Source: Closterium sp. Naga37s-1 (Eukaryota; Streptophyta; Zygnematophyceae; Desmidiales; Closteriaceae). Taken from it: a stretch of DNA of 64,000 nt. The position numbers were made by a program, and so were the translations under genes. The notes below the pieces were generated by a model. That model had not been told where the DNA came from, ran no database searches, and saw only the letters and a program-made list of their open reading frames with translations. Positions 43,321 through 55,100 of the stretch are shown in pieces; the stretch's first letter is position 1; every line of letters begins with the position of its first letter. Location: positions 558,001-622,000 of the forward strand of contig CANJKZ010001023.1 in NCBI GenBank assembly GCA_947471745.1. The letters run 5' to 3'.

Positions 43321-45705
43321 CTATGCTGCCATAAAACCACGAAACCCCTGGAGGAAAGCAGACACAGCGTTATCACCCACAGAGGAACACCCCTCCTCCA
43401 GCTGCTGAGTATCCACCTTGCAAGCTGCCTCGTTCTTGCTGCACCACTTGGACTGCCTCAGCTCCTCTGCTGCCTCCCTCCACTGGAATGAAGAGGCCTT
43501 CTCAATGGTGGGGTCGAACTGAGCTCCCAAACGACTCTTGCCTGTGGAAACAAGTACAAACCATGCAGACACCCATTCATACATACATGGGTGCAAGACA
43601 GAGAGATGTAGCATGACAGAATAAAAAGGCACACCAGACCGCTATTATGTGCTGGGTGAAGGCAATGGCAGAATGTAAATGATCCATCGCAATCTCACCA
43701 TGAGTGAAGGCAACATCAGCAAAGACAGCCTGGACATTGCAGCAGAAGTTGTCAAGGGCCTTCACACTCTCCCCCGCACGCAGCAGGTAGCGCCGGGCAT
43801 CAAACGCCAGAAGCGTGTTGACCTGCAGGTCGTTCAGGCACGCCTCGCCTCTGTACAGCTGCATCCAGGGAAGCGTAACCAGGGTAAAAATACAATACAT
43901 AGGGGACAAAGGGAGCGTATCATAGATTTAGTGATGCGAATTGCCTGCGCATCAAACAGCATGCAAGTTTTTTTCAAGTTTGACTGATGCAGACACAGCT
44001 GCTGACCGCTGCTGACCTTGTCATAGTCTGCGAGAATGGTGGAGATCTCGCGCATGCGCTCATCAGACTTGTCATCGAGGTTGTAGCCGACGCCGATAGC
44101 GCGGTACCCAAGCTGGCTGTCGTACGCACAGCGGCTGCGCCCCTCACTGCGCTCCATCACTGTTGTTGTCGCCGGCACACACGTCAGACTGTTGGCAGGA
44201 AGCCACGACTCTCCCACCTGGGGAAAAACAAAGAAAGAACAGATGAGCAACCGTTGGCAGCACAGCACATGGTAGCGACAGAAGTGAAGCATGTATGCTG
44301 ACTAACCTCTGCTCAAGAACAGAAGGTGGCAGCCAGACAGCCACACACGCCTCACCTTGCGGGCGCTGCTGACAGCAGCAGTGGGGCAGCCCTCCTCCAT
44401 GGCCCTGGTATCAGCCCGGCACACCGCCTCGTGTTTGCGGCACCACTTGGAGCGCCTCAGCTCCTCCGCTGCCTCCTTGTACTGCGAGCTCAGCGCCCTC
44501 TCTATTGCCGGGCTGAACTGCGCTCCCAGCCGGGTCTTGGCTGAATTGAGTAAAAAATACAGGGTGAGGTGACAGCAAGTCATGAGCGCAGGGGAGAGAA
44601 AGAACACGGAAGGAGGCCAGCTAGGTGGCAGACAGGGCCTTGTTATGCACTTTGCAGGACTGGCAGGCCAGCATCAATGGAGGTCACACTGTGATTGAAG
44701 GCTCACTGAGAGTGTAGATTCACCATGAGTGAAGGCGATATCAGCGAAGATGGACTGCACGTTGCAGCAGAAGCTGTTGAAGTTCTCAATGCGCTCCTTG
44801 GCACGGATAAGGTAGCGCCGCGCATCAAACGCCAGCAGCGCATTGATCTGCACGTCGTTCAGACACTCCTCCCCGCGGTACAGCTGCGAAGGATACACAA
44901 CATTACAGTAGGGAACGGTTTTCAAGACGTAGCGTCAAACGCCAGCAGCGCATTGATCTGCACGTCGTTCAGACACTCCTCCCCGCGGCACAGCTGACGG
45001 GGATAAAACACACAATACAGGAGGAAGTGAAACTAATGACAAAGCTGCTTAACGGTGAATACATGTGGACGTAACTCATGCAGCAGCGTAGCAGCACCAA
45101 GCGAAAAGCACAACAGCAGAGATGCCTACCTTGTCAAAGTCAGCAACAACGGTGGAGATCTCGCGCATGCGCTCGTCAGACTTGTCATCGAGGTTGTAGC
45201 CGACGCCGATAGCGCGGTACCCAAGTTGGCTGTCGTACGCACAGCGGCTGCGTCCCTCACTGCGCTCCATCACCATTGATGTTGCCGGCACACACGTCAG
45301 ACTGTCCGCAGGCAGCCATGATGCGCGCGCCTGGCCACGAGCACGGGAGGGAACACGAACATGAAACCAGGTGCAATGCTTCAGATGCGTGGACAAACAC
45401 GAAACTCGAAGTCAATCAGGTGTAGTCATTCTTACGAAAACAAGTTACGTAATACTATTCGCCTTCCGTGCGTCTCGAAATAGTATGGAAAAAGAAATAG
45501 GGACGCCTCATGAGCCATACGAGACGTGTAACGATCAACTAATGAGCGCGCGGTGGTGGTCGACTATTGAGAGAGCAGTCAAATAGCTAGACGTCGCGAT
45601 GGCGTCGGATACGTCGTAGAGCGTTTTGCTCGGACTTACAAACGGAACGGCCAGAAGAAAGAGAGCAAGCAGACCCAAAGCGACCAATCCGGAAGAGCGA
45701 GCCAT
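43321..45705 (-). CDS. Secreted protein with two tandem phage-type (GH24-like) lysozyme domains
   Basis: Join 45640-45705, 45130-45330, 44724-44883, 44356-44540, 44017-44217, 43699-43858, 43321-43541 (minus); 397 aa, all GT-AG with agreeing phases. Exon 1 encodes a signal peptide (MARSSGLVALGLLALFLLAV). Two domains follow, each from three exons of 201, 160 and 185/221 nt. Each domain carries MERSEGRSRCAYDSQLGYRA-IGVGYNLD, matching the T4-lysozyme Glu...Asp active-site segment (EGxRLxxYxDxxGxxTIGxGH). Each then has ALLAFDARRYL, FCCNVQ..FAD.AFTHG and a C-terminal EAAEELR.SKWC block like T4's EAAVNLAKSRWY. Extra cysteines suit an extracellular enzyme. Thr of the phage triad appears as Arg/Ala. 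Likely peptidoglycan hydrolysis or defence. The family call is from motif memory; the domain duplication is seen directly. Confidence 0.75.
44938..44993 (-). repeat. Partial copy of lysozyme exon 3 head
   Basis: About 56 bases of exon 3 (LND VQINALLAFDA region) with the CAG acceptor context recur upstream, in gene sense, of the intact exon 44724-44883. Same pattern as the AlaRS exon copies. Confidence 0.85.
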
Positions 45706-46945
45706 CAGGGAGGACTGGCGGAAAAGCAGGAGCGGAAGGACCGTAGCAGCTAGAGGGGAAAACAGGAAAAAAGACACGCGGGAATTGCGATGAAAGAGGA
45801 AGAGCGAGCATTAGTACGCACGCACCGCACTAGGAGCTGCTGGTGGCGAAGACGAACGCGGCTCGGGCGGAAAATCGGGTTGCGAACAACGCTCGAGAAC
45901 ACTCTTTCAGCCATCAGGCAGCTGCTCATCGGAATTGAACACACCACGCGTCAGCAAGCATGACGACGCTCCTCGCAGTTGATAATTATCATTTCTGACG
46001 CAGCAGCTGTTCCCTCGTTACCTCGTTAATAACTACAGGCAAGCAGCCTGACACTTAGGATGCATGCAGGCTGACACATGGGACGATACAAGAATGGCGC
46101 TCAAAAGAATCTAGGTAACAAATAGTAGAAGTCACAAGCAGATCCGGTTTTGTGACCGGACATATTTCAGACTCATAACTAAACAATATTTCGGTGTAGA
46201 TCTAGAATGGTTGGGAGGGTGAAAGACTGGGCAGGTGTTGGTTTGTTCTGGTCAAAGTTGAATCAGCAAGCGAAGTGCTCGAGGCATTCTGCCCGAGCCT
46301 GACTACCTGACCTCGTCACCAGTGATTGGTTCGGTTTGCTTTTGGATGAGGCAAAGTGAGTGTTTGTCAGCACGACCTGGGTGTCTCCGAGGCCCAAACG
46401 AGTCTTCATAAGCATTACGCTTAGCGGCTTGCTTCCGTGCCAACTGTGCATTCACTTTCAAATTTGACACTTCAAACTAGCTCGGAGTCTGGTTCGGCCA
46501 TACGTAAAATGAAGTCAGGGCCGCCGCGCCATGCAACCAGGGCAACATTTCTATCTTACCTCTAGGGCCCGAACCGAGTCCCTGACCTGACATCTAGGTA
46601 CGAATATCAATCACACTTGTCTACCTGCTTCAGCTTTCTCGTAAGCTATACAAACTCTGGGAACGTCGTTGCTCCCTCGAGATCCCTCTTCAGTTTCACG
46701 ATTCAATAGAGCGGTAGGACCTTGCCTATTCTAGTTTTCTTTACTAAGCAGCACGTTTACAGTCCCTCTACCGCGTGAAGTAAGGTCTGCCTAATAGCTG
46801 TTGAAACCCAGGCGAGCAATCTAAATCTGAGTCAGTCAGGAAGCCAGATTACTTCGCGAGCATCGTCTTTTTCTTATCGTGTAGTTTGTTCCACCATCGT
46901 CTTTTCTCATGTTGCTTTCGTAATCTACTTTACAGCAACAGCACG
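45706..46945. other. Divergent intergenic region
   Basis: About 1.24 kb between the minus-strand lysozyme gene and the plus-strand ATX gene, so it carries both promoters. A 12-bp palindrome TGATAATTATCA lies near 45980. A CTACTTTACAG sequence at 46925-46935 could be an acceptor for a 5' UTR intron of the ATX gene. No gene is seen. Confidence 0.5.
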
Positions 46946-49900
46946 ATGAATCGCGGCTTTAATCAACCGCATCAAAGGCCGCCTAGAGTTCAGCGGGATG
47001 GGAGAATTGACACGACGACGCCACTCCTTGGTTCCACTGGGAATGCTGCGAACAGCACAGGCAATAACGGAACCACCGACCCTAGCTCTTGGCCGGGAGG
47101 CCAGAGCAACTTTAATCTTTCATACCAAGGAACGTCAAACCTTAATACCCCGCTAGGACTTCGAGCAAGTTCCAGTAATTTCATAGCGAATACCATGCAA
47201 GCGGCTGGACCGACAGGCGTTAGTGGCTTGGTTCCGGGAAGTTACACTTTATCCCCGTTTCTGGGTGATAGGCCTCCCGGCAGCAGCTATCAAGCCACCT
47301 CAGATGCCTTGCCCTTGCAGCATGTCCAAGCGGAACCAATTAACCAGCCTCAAATCGCTTCGTTACCAACCATGGATTCCTTTGCATTTGCAGGCCCTCC
47401 AGCAATTCCGCTAGGACAGAATATTATCCAGACAGGCTTCGGTGGTTCTAGCATGAGTTTTAATGGACTCCAGGATCCAGGAGTGGAAGGTGTTAATCCC
47501 ATGGACGGAGGTTCTGAGTTTAAACTCTATAGCGGGGATGACTCTCTGAATCAGTCTCAGCCCGGCAATAACATCTTCGAGGATGACGCTGTTTTCATGG
47601 TCAACATGTTTCTGGGAGGAGGAGGCGGTATGGATGGAGAGACTGGAGCGGGTGCTGAGGCTGCTGGTTTGGATGCTGGGATGTTTGGTTTGGCCGAGCC
47701 TCTCCTTCCAGGGTTTTCAGGGTTGGAACCAATGGAAGGGGTCGCGTTCAGGTTGGACGGGCAGGGGGTTATGGATCCAGGAACGAACCAGGTTCCTTCG
47801 TTTGACTCTCATGGTAGTGGCCAACTACAGTTTTCAGCATTTGATGAGAAACCGATACATTCTATAACGGGAGCCGGCGAGACATGGGAACAGAATGTAG
47901 GTTTAAGGGGTCACGTGGAACGGAGGGAAGGTGGAAGGGATACGATGGAGGAGACACGGCAGCATTATGGGCAGCAGGAGCGAGAGCAAGAAGAACGGGA
48001 GCAACAAAGGAAGCTGGAACAGGAGAGGGAGTTGGAGAAGCAGAGGGAGTTGGAGAAACAGAAGCAGCAGAGGAAGTTGGAGCAGCAGAGGGAGCTGGAG
48101 AAACAGAGGCAACTGGAGCTTGAGAAACAGGAGAAGCAGAGGAAGTTGGATGAGCAGAGGGAGCTTGAGAAACAGAGGCAGCGGGAGTTGGAGAAACAGC
48201 GGCTGGAGAAACAGGAGCAGCAGAGGGAGCTAGAGAGACAAAGGCTGAAGGATTTGGAGACACAGCGGCAATTGGAACTGGAGAAAAGGCAGCTGCAGAG
48301 GAAGCTGGAGCAGCAGAGGGAGCTGGAGCGGCAGAGGGTTTTGGTGGAAGAGAGGCAGAAGGAGTTGGAGAAACAGAGGCAGTTGAAGTTGGAGAAACAG
48401 GAGCAGCAAAGGAAGCTGGAGCAGCAGAGGGAGATGGAGCAGCAGAGGGTGTTGGAGGAACAGCGGCAGAGGGAGTTGGATAAACAGCGGCAGAGGGAGT
48501 TGGAGAAACAGCGGCAGAGGGAGTTGAAGGAACAAGAGCAGCAGAGGAAGCTGGAGCAGCAAAGGGTGTTGGAGGAACAGAGGCAAAGGGAGTTGGAGAA
48601 ACAGCGGCAATTGGAGATTGAGAAACAGGAGCAGCAGAGGAAACTGGAGCAGCAGCGAGTGTTGGAGGAACAGAGGCGAAGGGAGTTGGAAAAACAGGAG
48701 CAGGAGAGGAAGCTGGAGCAGCAGAGGGAGCTGGAGAAGCGGAGGCAGAGGGAGTTAGAGAAACAACGGCAAATGGAGCTGGAGAAACAGGAACAGATGA
48801 GAAAGCTGGAGCAGCAGAGGGAGCTAGAGAAACAGAGGCAGAGGGAGTTGGAGAGACAGCAGCAGCTGGAGCTGGAGAAACAGGAGCAAGAGAGGAAGCT
48901 GGAGCAGCAAATGCAGTTGGAGAAACAGAGGCTGCGGGAGTTGGAGCAGCAGAGGGAGCTAGAGAAACAAAGACAGAGGGAGTTGGAGAGACAGCAGCAA
49001 TTGGAGCTGGAGATACAGGAGCAGGAGAGGAAGCTGGAGCAGCAAAATCAGTTGGAGGAACAGAGGCAGAGGGAGATGGAGCAGCAGAGAGAGCTAGAGA
49101 AACAAAGGCAGAAGGAGTTGGAGAAACAGCAGCATTTGGAACTGGAAAAACAGGAACAGCAGCGAAAGAAGGAGCAACAGATGGAGCTTGAGAAACAGGA
49201 GGAGCAGAGGGATTCAGAAAATCAAAGTAAAGAGGTGCTTGAGGTGAGAGCGGAAGAGGGGTTTGATAAAGCGGTGAGAGAAGAGAAAGCTACTGACATG
49301 GGAAGGGAGGAGTATGGTGGGGATGAGGAGGAGTGCCCTGACGAGAGCAGTGAGCATGGGGAGGGTAAGGCGAAGATGAAGCTTCTGACTGCTCTTGACA
49401 AGGAACAACCGGTGCCACTGTCTCGGCAGGAAGAAACAGAGGAAGCAAACGCGAAGGGAGCTGGGAAGGGGTTTACGGATGAGGAGAAGAAGGTTGGGGT
49501 TAAGTCTGGTACACTGCAGCGTCCAGAGGAGGAGGAACAGGTGGAAGAGGAGGAGGAAGAGGAGGAGGAAGAGGAGGAAGAAGAGGAGGATGATATTGAG
49601 GACTGGGTGTGTGGCACGGAAAATAGGTATCGGAGATTGAGTGCAGATGAGAAGAAGTGGAAGCAGCAGCAGGGTAGGGGTGGCGAGAGTGGGGCAAGGA
49701 GGGGCAAGAGAGAGGCGGTGCGGGGCGAGGAAGGAGAAGGGAGGAGGAAGAAGACTAAGATAAGGAAGCTGGCGGACTGGTTGCCAACGCAGATAGTGAT
49801 GGGTGGGGAGCAGGAGGGGGGAAAGGTAGATGAGGGTGGTAGTGACGCGCGTCAGCCTAGCAGCGTGGAAGTGGGAGAGCAGTCTGCTGGTGAGGTGCGT

Positions 49901-50760
49901 GGAGCACACCAGGGTGAAGCCGCCCTGAGGGACGAAGGACACGAGATGCACAAACAGGCAGAAGAGGTAGCAGAGAATGCTGCTGGGGCGTTGGAGTCAG
50001 TTGCTGAGGAGCACAAGGAGAGGCAGGTGGGAGGGTTTTCAGATTCTGCTTTTGCGGCTCCTCTGAAGGAGCAGGGGGACGCGGTAGAGGAGTGTGCTGC
50101 TGCTGAGAAGCACGAGGAATCACTTGTTGAGGAGCATAAGGAGGGGCGGATGGGAACAGTAGAGGCGGATGCGATCCAAACTTGTAAGGTGAGGGAAGAA
50201 GCAGAGGTGACGGTGGAAGATAAACAAGGAGAAGAGGAGAAGGGACGAGGAGAGAAGGAGGTGGAGGGGAAGGCGGAGTTGGATGCGTCTGGGGAAGAGA
50301 AGAACGCTATTTCTCTAATGCTGCAGCAGGAGGAGGGGCAGCAGGAGCAGGAAGAGCAGGAGGAGCAGGAGGAGCAGGAGGAGCAGGAAGAACAGCAACA
50401 GCAGCAACAGCGGGAGGAGGAGAAGGAGGAGAAACTGCAGCAGAAGCAAGAACAGGAACGGGAGCAGGAGGAACAGCAACAGCAGCCAGAAATGGCGAAG
50501 CAGCAGCCACAGTACGAGCAGGAGAAGGAGCAGCAGCAGCAGCAACAGCAGCAGGGACAGGGTCAAGAGGAGCAGCAGCAGCAGCAGCAGCAGCAGGAGG
50601 AGGAGCACCAGGAGAGCGAGAAATGTGGGGAGGCAAAGGAGCGAGAGCAGGTGAGGCAAGACAAAGAGCAGGAGCAGAGGACACAAAAAGTCGGGGAGGA
50701 AGGGGAGATGGAAATTCATGGCACACCTGCTGCTGGTGCTGCTGCTGCTGGTGGTGGTGG

Positions 50761-50798
<38 letters not shown>

Positions 50799-52126
50799 CT
50801 GGTGCTGCGGAGGCAGACGGTGCTTCTGCAGCACAGTCTGCGGCAGCAGTGGACAAGAAGCGGAAGCACAGTGAAGCGTTTGTGGAGGCCGATGAAGAAG
50901 CTGCTGCTGTTGACAAGTCCTGTGTTGCTCCCGAACTGTCTGCTGCTGTTTATCCATCTGCTGCCCCTGAACCCTCTGCTGCCCCTGAACCATCTACTGC
51001 CCCTGAACCCTCTGCTGCCCCGGAGCCATCTGCTTCCCCTGAGGCATCTACTGTGCTTGAGATGTCATGTGGTGCTGGTGATCCATCTGTTGTTCGTGAG
51101 GCATCTTCTCCTTTCGAACCCTCTGCTGCCCCTGAGCCATCTGCTCCTGAGCCATGTGCTGAGGACGAGGGCACTGAGGGAAGGGAGAAGGAGAGTGAAA
51201 GGGAGGTTGGAGGGATGGTAGGGAACGACAAGGAGAGGACGAGAGTGGGAGGCAGTGAAGTGAAGGCGAGGGAAGAGGAAAGGAGAGAGGAGAGAAGAGA
51301 GGAGGAGAGGGAGGAGGGAAAGGAAGAAGAGGGGAGAGAAGAGAATGGGAGGGCAGAGGAAGGAAGAGAATTGGAGGCGAGAACTGAGGAAGGGAGCCAA
51401 GAGGAGGGGAGGGATGAGGAAGGGAGAGAAGAGGAGGGAGGTGAAGAGGAGGGGAGAGACGAGGGAAATGACGAGGAAGTGGGAGAAGAGGAGGAGAGAA
51501 GAAATGAGGAGGTAAGAGAAGTGGAGTGGAGAGAGGAGGGAAGGGAACTGGTGCCGGGGGCGAGAGTGTACAGGAGAAAGGCTAAAGGGGAGATGGGCAG
51601 GCTAGCCGGACGTGCCAGGAGGAGCAGAGAGGCAGAGACAACGGGAGAGTGGGAGAGGAGGGAGAGGAGGGTGGAGATGGTGGGAAAGAGAGACCGTGAG
51701 GGGAGGGAGAATGGACAGGAGATGAAAGAATCTGCAGCAGCAGCAGAAGCGCAAGCTCCCCCAGTAGTGGTGAGCACAGTCAAGCCGCCCTCAGCACAGC
51801 CTTCACCAGTACTACCTCCCCCTCTGGACGGACCTGCCGGTTTGTCTCTTGTCCTGGCCCTGTCTGCTCTGGATGTGGTTCTGGGGAAGGGGCGGGCGGG
51901 GGGGGCGAGAGAACAGGGGGAGAAAGCCGGGAGGGGCATTCAGGTGGGGGATACTGGGCGGAGCGGGAGGAGTAGGAGGGGTGGGAGGAGTGGGAAGAAG
52001 GAGAAGGGGAAGAGGCATGAGCGGGGTGGGGTGAAGGATCAGGGGGCAAGAAGTGAACGGGCGGCACGGAGTAGGCGTGGAGGGAAGAGGACGACGAGGG
52101 CGCAGGAGGAGGAGGAGGAGGAAGAG

Positions 52127-52158
<32 letters not shown>

Positions 52159-55100
52159 GGAGGAGGGGGATGAGGAGGAAGGGAATGAGGAGAAGGAGAG
52201 GGCTGGAGACGGGGAGGGGGGTGAAGTAGAGAGAGGGGCTGAATCTGAGGAGGGGGGTGAGGTAGAGAAGGGGGTTGCATCAGAGGAGGGGGTTGAAGTA
52301 AAGAAGGAAGGGAGTGAGGAAGAGGAGGAGGGGGGTGAGGCAGAAGAGGGGGCAGAAGAGGCAGAGGATGAGGCAAAGGAGGAGGCAAAGGAGGAGGCTG
52401 GTAGTGACTTGGGCGGAAAGGGTGGGATGGCCGGTGCTGGATTGTCTGCTCATGACAGGACAGACGATGAAACGGGTGTTGGGGCTGAAACGGGTGTTGG
52501 GGTTGAAACGGGTGTTGGGGTTGAAACGGGTGTTGGGGTTGAAACGGGTGTTGGGGTTGAAACGGGTGTTGGGGTTGAAACGGGTGTTGGGGTTGAATCG
52601 AGTACTGGGCTGGAGACACAGGCAGGAGAGAAAGGCAGCGTTGGTGAGGTGCGAGGGAAGGAGGAAGGGGATATTGAGGCAGTTGTGGTTAGGGATGGGA
52701 GTGAGGGGTGGGTTGAGGGGGCTGATGAGGGGGAGGGTTTAAAGGATGCAGCAGCGGTGGAAGAGGTGCAAGAGGAGGAGGTGAAAGAGGAGGAGGCGAA
52801 AGAGGAGGGGGTGGAGGAGAAGGAGGAGAAAAAGGAGGTGCTAGTGGAGGTGAAAGAGGAAGTGGAAAAGGAGGTGGAGAAGAAACAGGTGCTAGAGGAG
52901 GAGGTTCTAGAGGAGGTGAAAGAGGAGCAAGAAGAGGTGCAAGAGTGGGAGCATGGAAAGAAGAAAAGGCACAGGGGGAGAGGTGTGGAGAAGGAGAGAG
53001 GAGAGAAGAATGAGGAAAAGAAAGAGGAAGTGGGAGATAAAAGGGAAGAAGGGGACGGTGAGGAGGAAGGGAAACAGGAAGACGACGCTGAAAAGAAAGC
53101 GGAAGGGGAGGCGAAAGAAGAAGGGGAAGGCAAAGAAAAAGAGGAAGAGAAAGAGGAAGTGAAAGGGGAAGAGGATGAGGAAGCGTCGAGGAGGGAAGCT
53201 GCCTTTGAGGAGACTCGAGTGAACGAGGGAGATAAGGCAGGAGTAGGCGATGGGAGAGATGTTAGAGAGGGCTTGATTGGAGAGGGACTGGGTAGTGCGA
53301 AGGTGGATAGGGAGGGGGATGGGACAGTGGGCGGAAATGTGGGTGGACAAAGGACAGAGGAAGAGGCAGGTTCGGAAGGGACTGATGAGGAAGCGGATGT
53401 TGTGGAAGTGCAGGCAGAGGGAGTGGGAGGCGGGATGGAAGAGGAGGTTGGGGTGCAAGACGCAAGAAGAGAGGCAGTGGATGTGGCAGGACTGGGAGAG
53501 GAAGGAACGGCGCAAGGGGCGGGTGAGGAAGCGGATGTTGTGGAAGTGCAGGCAGAGGGAGTGGGATCTGAGATGAGGGAGGAGGTTGGGGTGCAAGATA
53601 CAAGCAGAGAGGCAGTGGAATTGGGTGAGGAAGAATTGGCACAAGGGGCAGGTGAGGAAGCTGATGTAGTGGAAGTAAAGACAGAGGGAGCAGATTCTCG
53701 GGTGCAGGACTGTGGGTTGTGTGAGTCGACAAGGGAGGCGGAAGAGCCATTGATAAAGCCATCAGCAGAGCCAGGTGAAGGAGAAGCAGTGGAAGGGGCA
53801 GGTGAAGGGGAAGCAGCGGAAGAGGCAGGCGACGAAGCTGATGTGGTGGAGGTACACTTGAACGAGATGGAGGTGCAGGGAGGAGAGGTGGAATTAACAG
53901 AAGTGGCGATGGTGGAGCAAGGGGCGGAATCAGGAGAGGGAGAGGTGCAGGAAGTGGGGATGGGGACTGGCTTTCTAGAGGCAACTAGAGGAGCAGCTGA
54001 GTCCGGTGAAGAGGTTGAAGAAGGAGGGACAGCTGGAGATGCAGATGTCGTGGAGGTGCGAGATGAGAATGAGAAGGAAGTGGGGATGGAATCACAAGAA
54101 GCAGACGTGCAGGAAGTGGAAGCAGAGGCAGCAGGGACAGCAGAAGGAGCAGGAGGAGAAGGAGGAGAAGGAGGAGAGGCAACAGCAGGGACAGCAGAAG
54201 GCGCAGCAGGAGGAGGCGATGGGGGTGTTGCAGTAGCAGAGAGAGCGGGGAAGAGGAGGAGAGTGCGGCCGTTGATGAGGCGAGTACAGTCTGTCACAGA
54301 CGCTGCTGATACAGCAGTGCAGGCAGGGCCTAAGGGTGTGGCTGCTGCTGCTGCTAGGGATACGCACATGGCCCCACTGGCTGTGGGTGCTGCTGAATCT
54401 CAATCTGATGGGGATGATGGTACTTTGGATCGTGGTGCTCGTGATTTGTCCAGTGATGGTGGGCACGTGGCAAGAGATTCTTCTCCCCCTCGTCATGGTC
54501 ATAAAGCGCATGCTTCGACCGATGATATGGATGGTGATGGTGGTGATGGTGGTGATGGTGGTGCTGGTGGTGCTGGTGGTGCTGGTGAGGATGGGCGTGA
54601 TGCTTCAACGGCTGCTGCATCCTGCCATGCTCCAGCTGGATCCGATTCAACGGATGCACATGGTGTTGGTAGTGATGGTGTTGATGGTGGTGGTGGTGGT
54701 GGTGGTAGTGAAGCAGCTACTGAGACTGATACCCCAGTGGCTCTGTCGCCGTCCCCATCCCTCTCCCCCCCTCCTTCCCCAACGCCATCAACATCACCGG
54801 TAGAATCGCTCTCAGAATCAAAATCCGCGTCTGCATCAGCATCAGCATCACCATCAGTATCAGCGTCTCGGTCCCAATCACCACCCCACATTCGCCCAGC
54901 CAGAGCGCGGAAACCAAATGCTTCAGCAAGAGTTTCTGAGTCGAGTCAAGCAACACCCTCACGGTCCCCATCACCACCTCACATTCGCCCAGCCAGAGCA
55001 CGGAAATTGAAGGCAGCAGCAAAAGCAGAAGCAGAAGCAGGGGGAGCTGCAGGAGCTGTGTCAGCAGCAGTAGTGAGGAAAGCAGCAGCGGAGCGCACAG

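Noticed and set aside
43321-45705. Lysozyme gene as phage or bacterial contamination
   Set aside because: It has six GT-AG introns, a eukaryotic-type signal exon and an exon shadow copy like neighbouring genes, so it is a resident nuclear gene.
52450-54369. 639-residue minus-strand Ser/Thr/Pro-rich frame
   Set aside because: Mirror of the acidic repeat region of the ATX first exon; no independent evidence.
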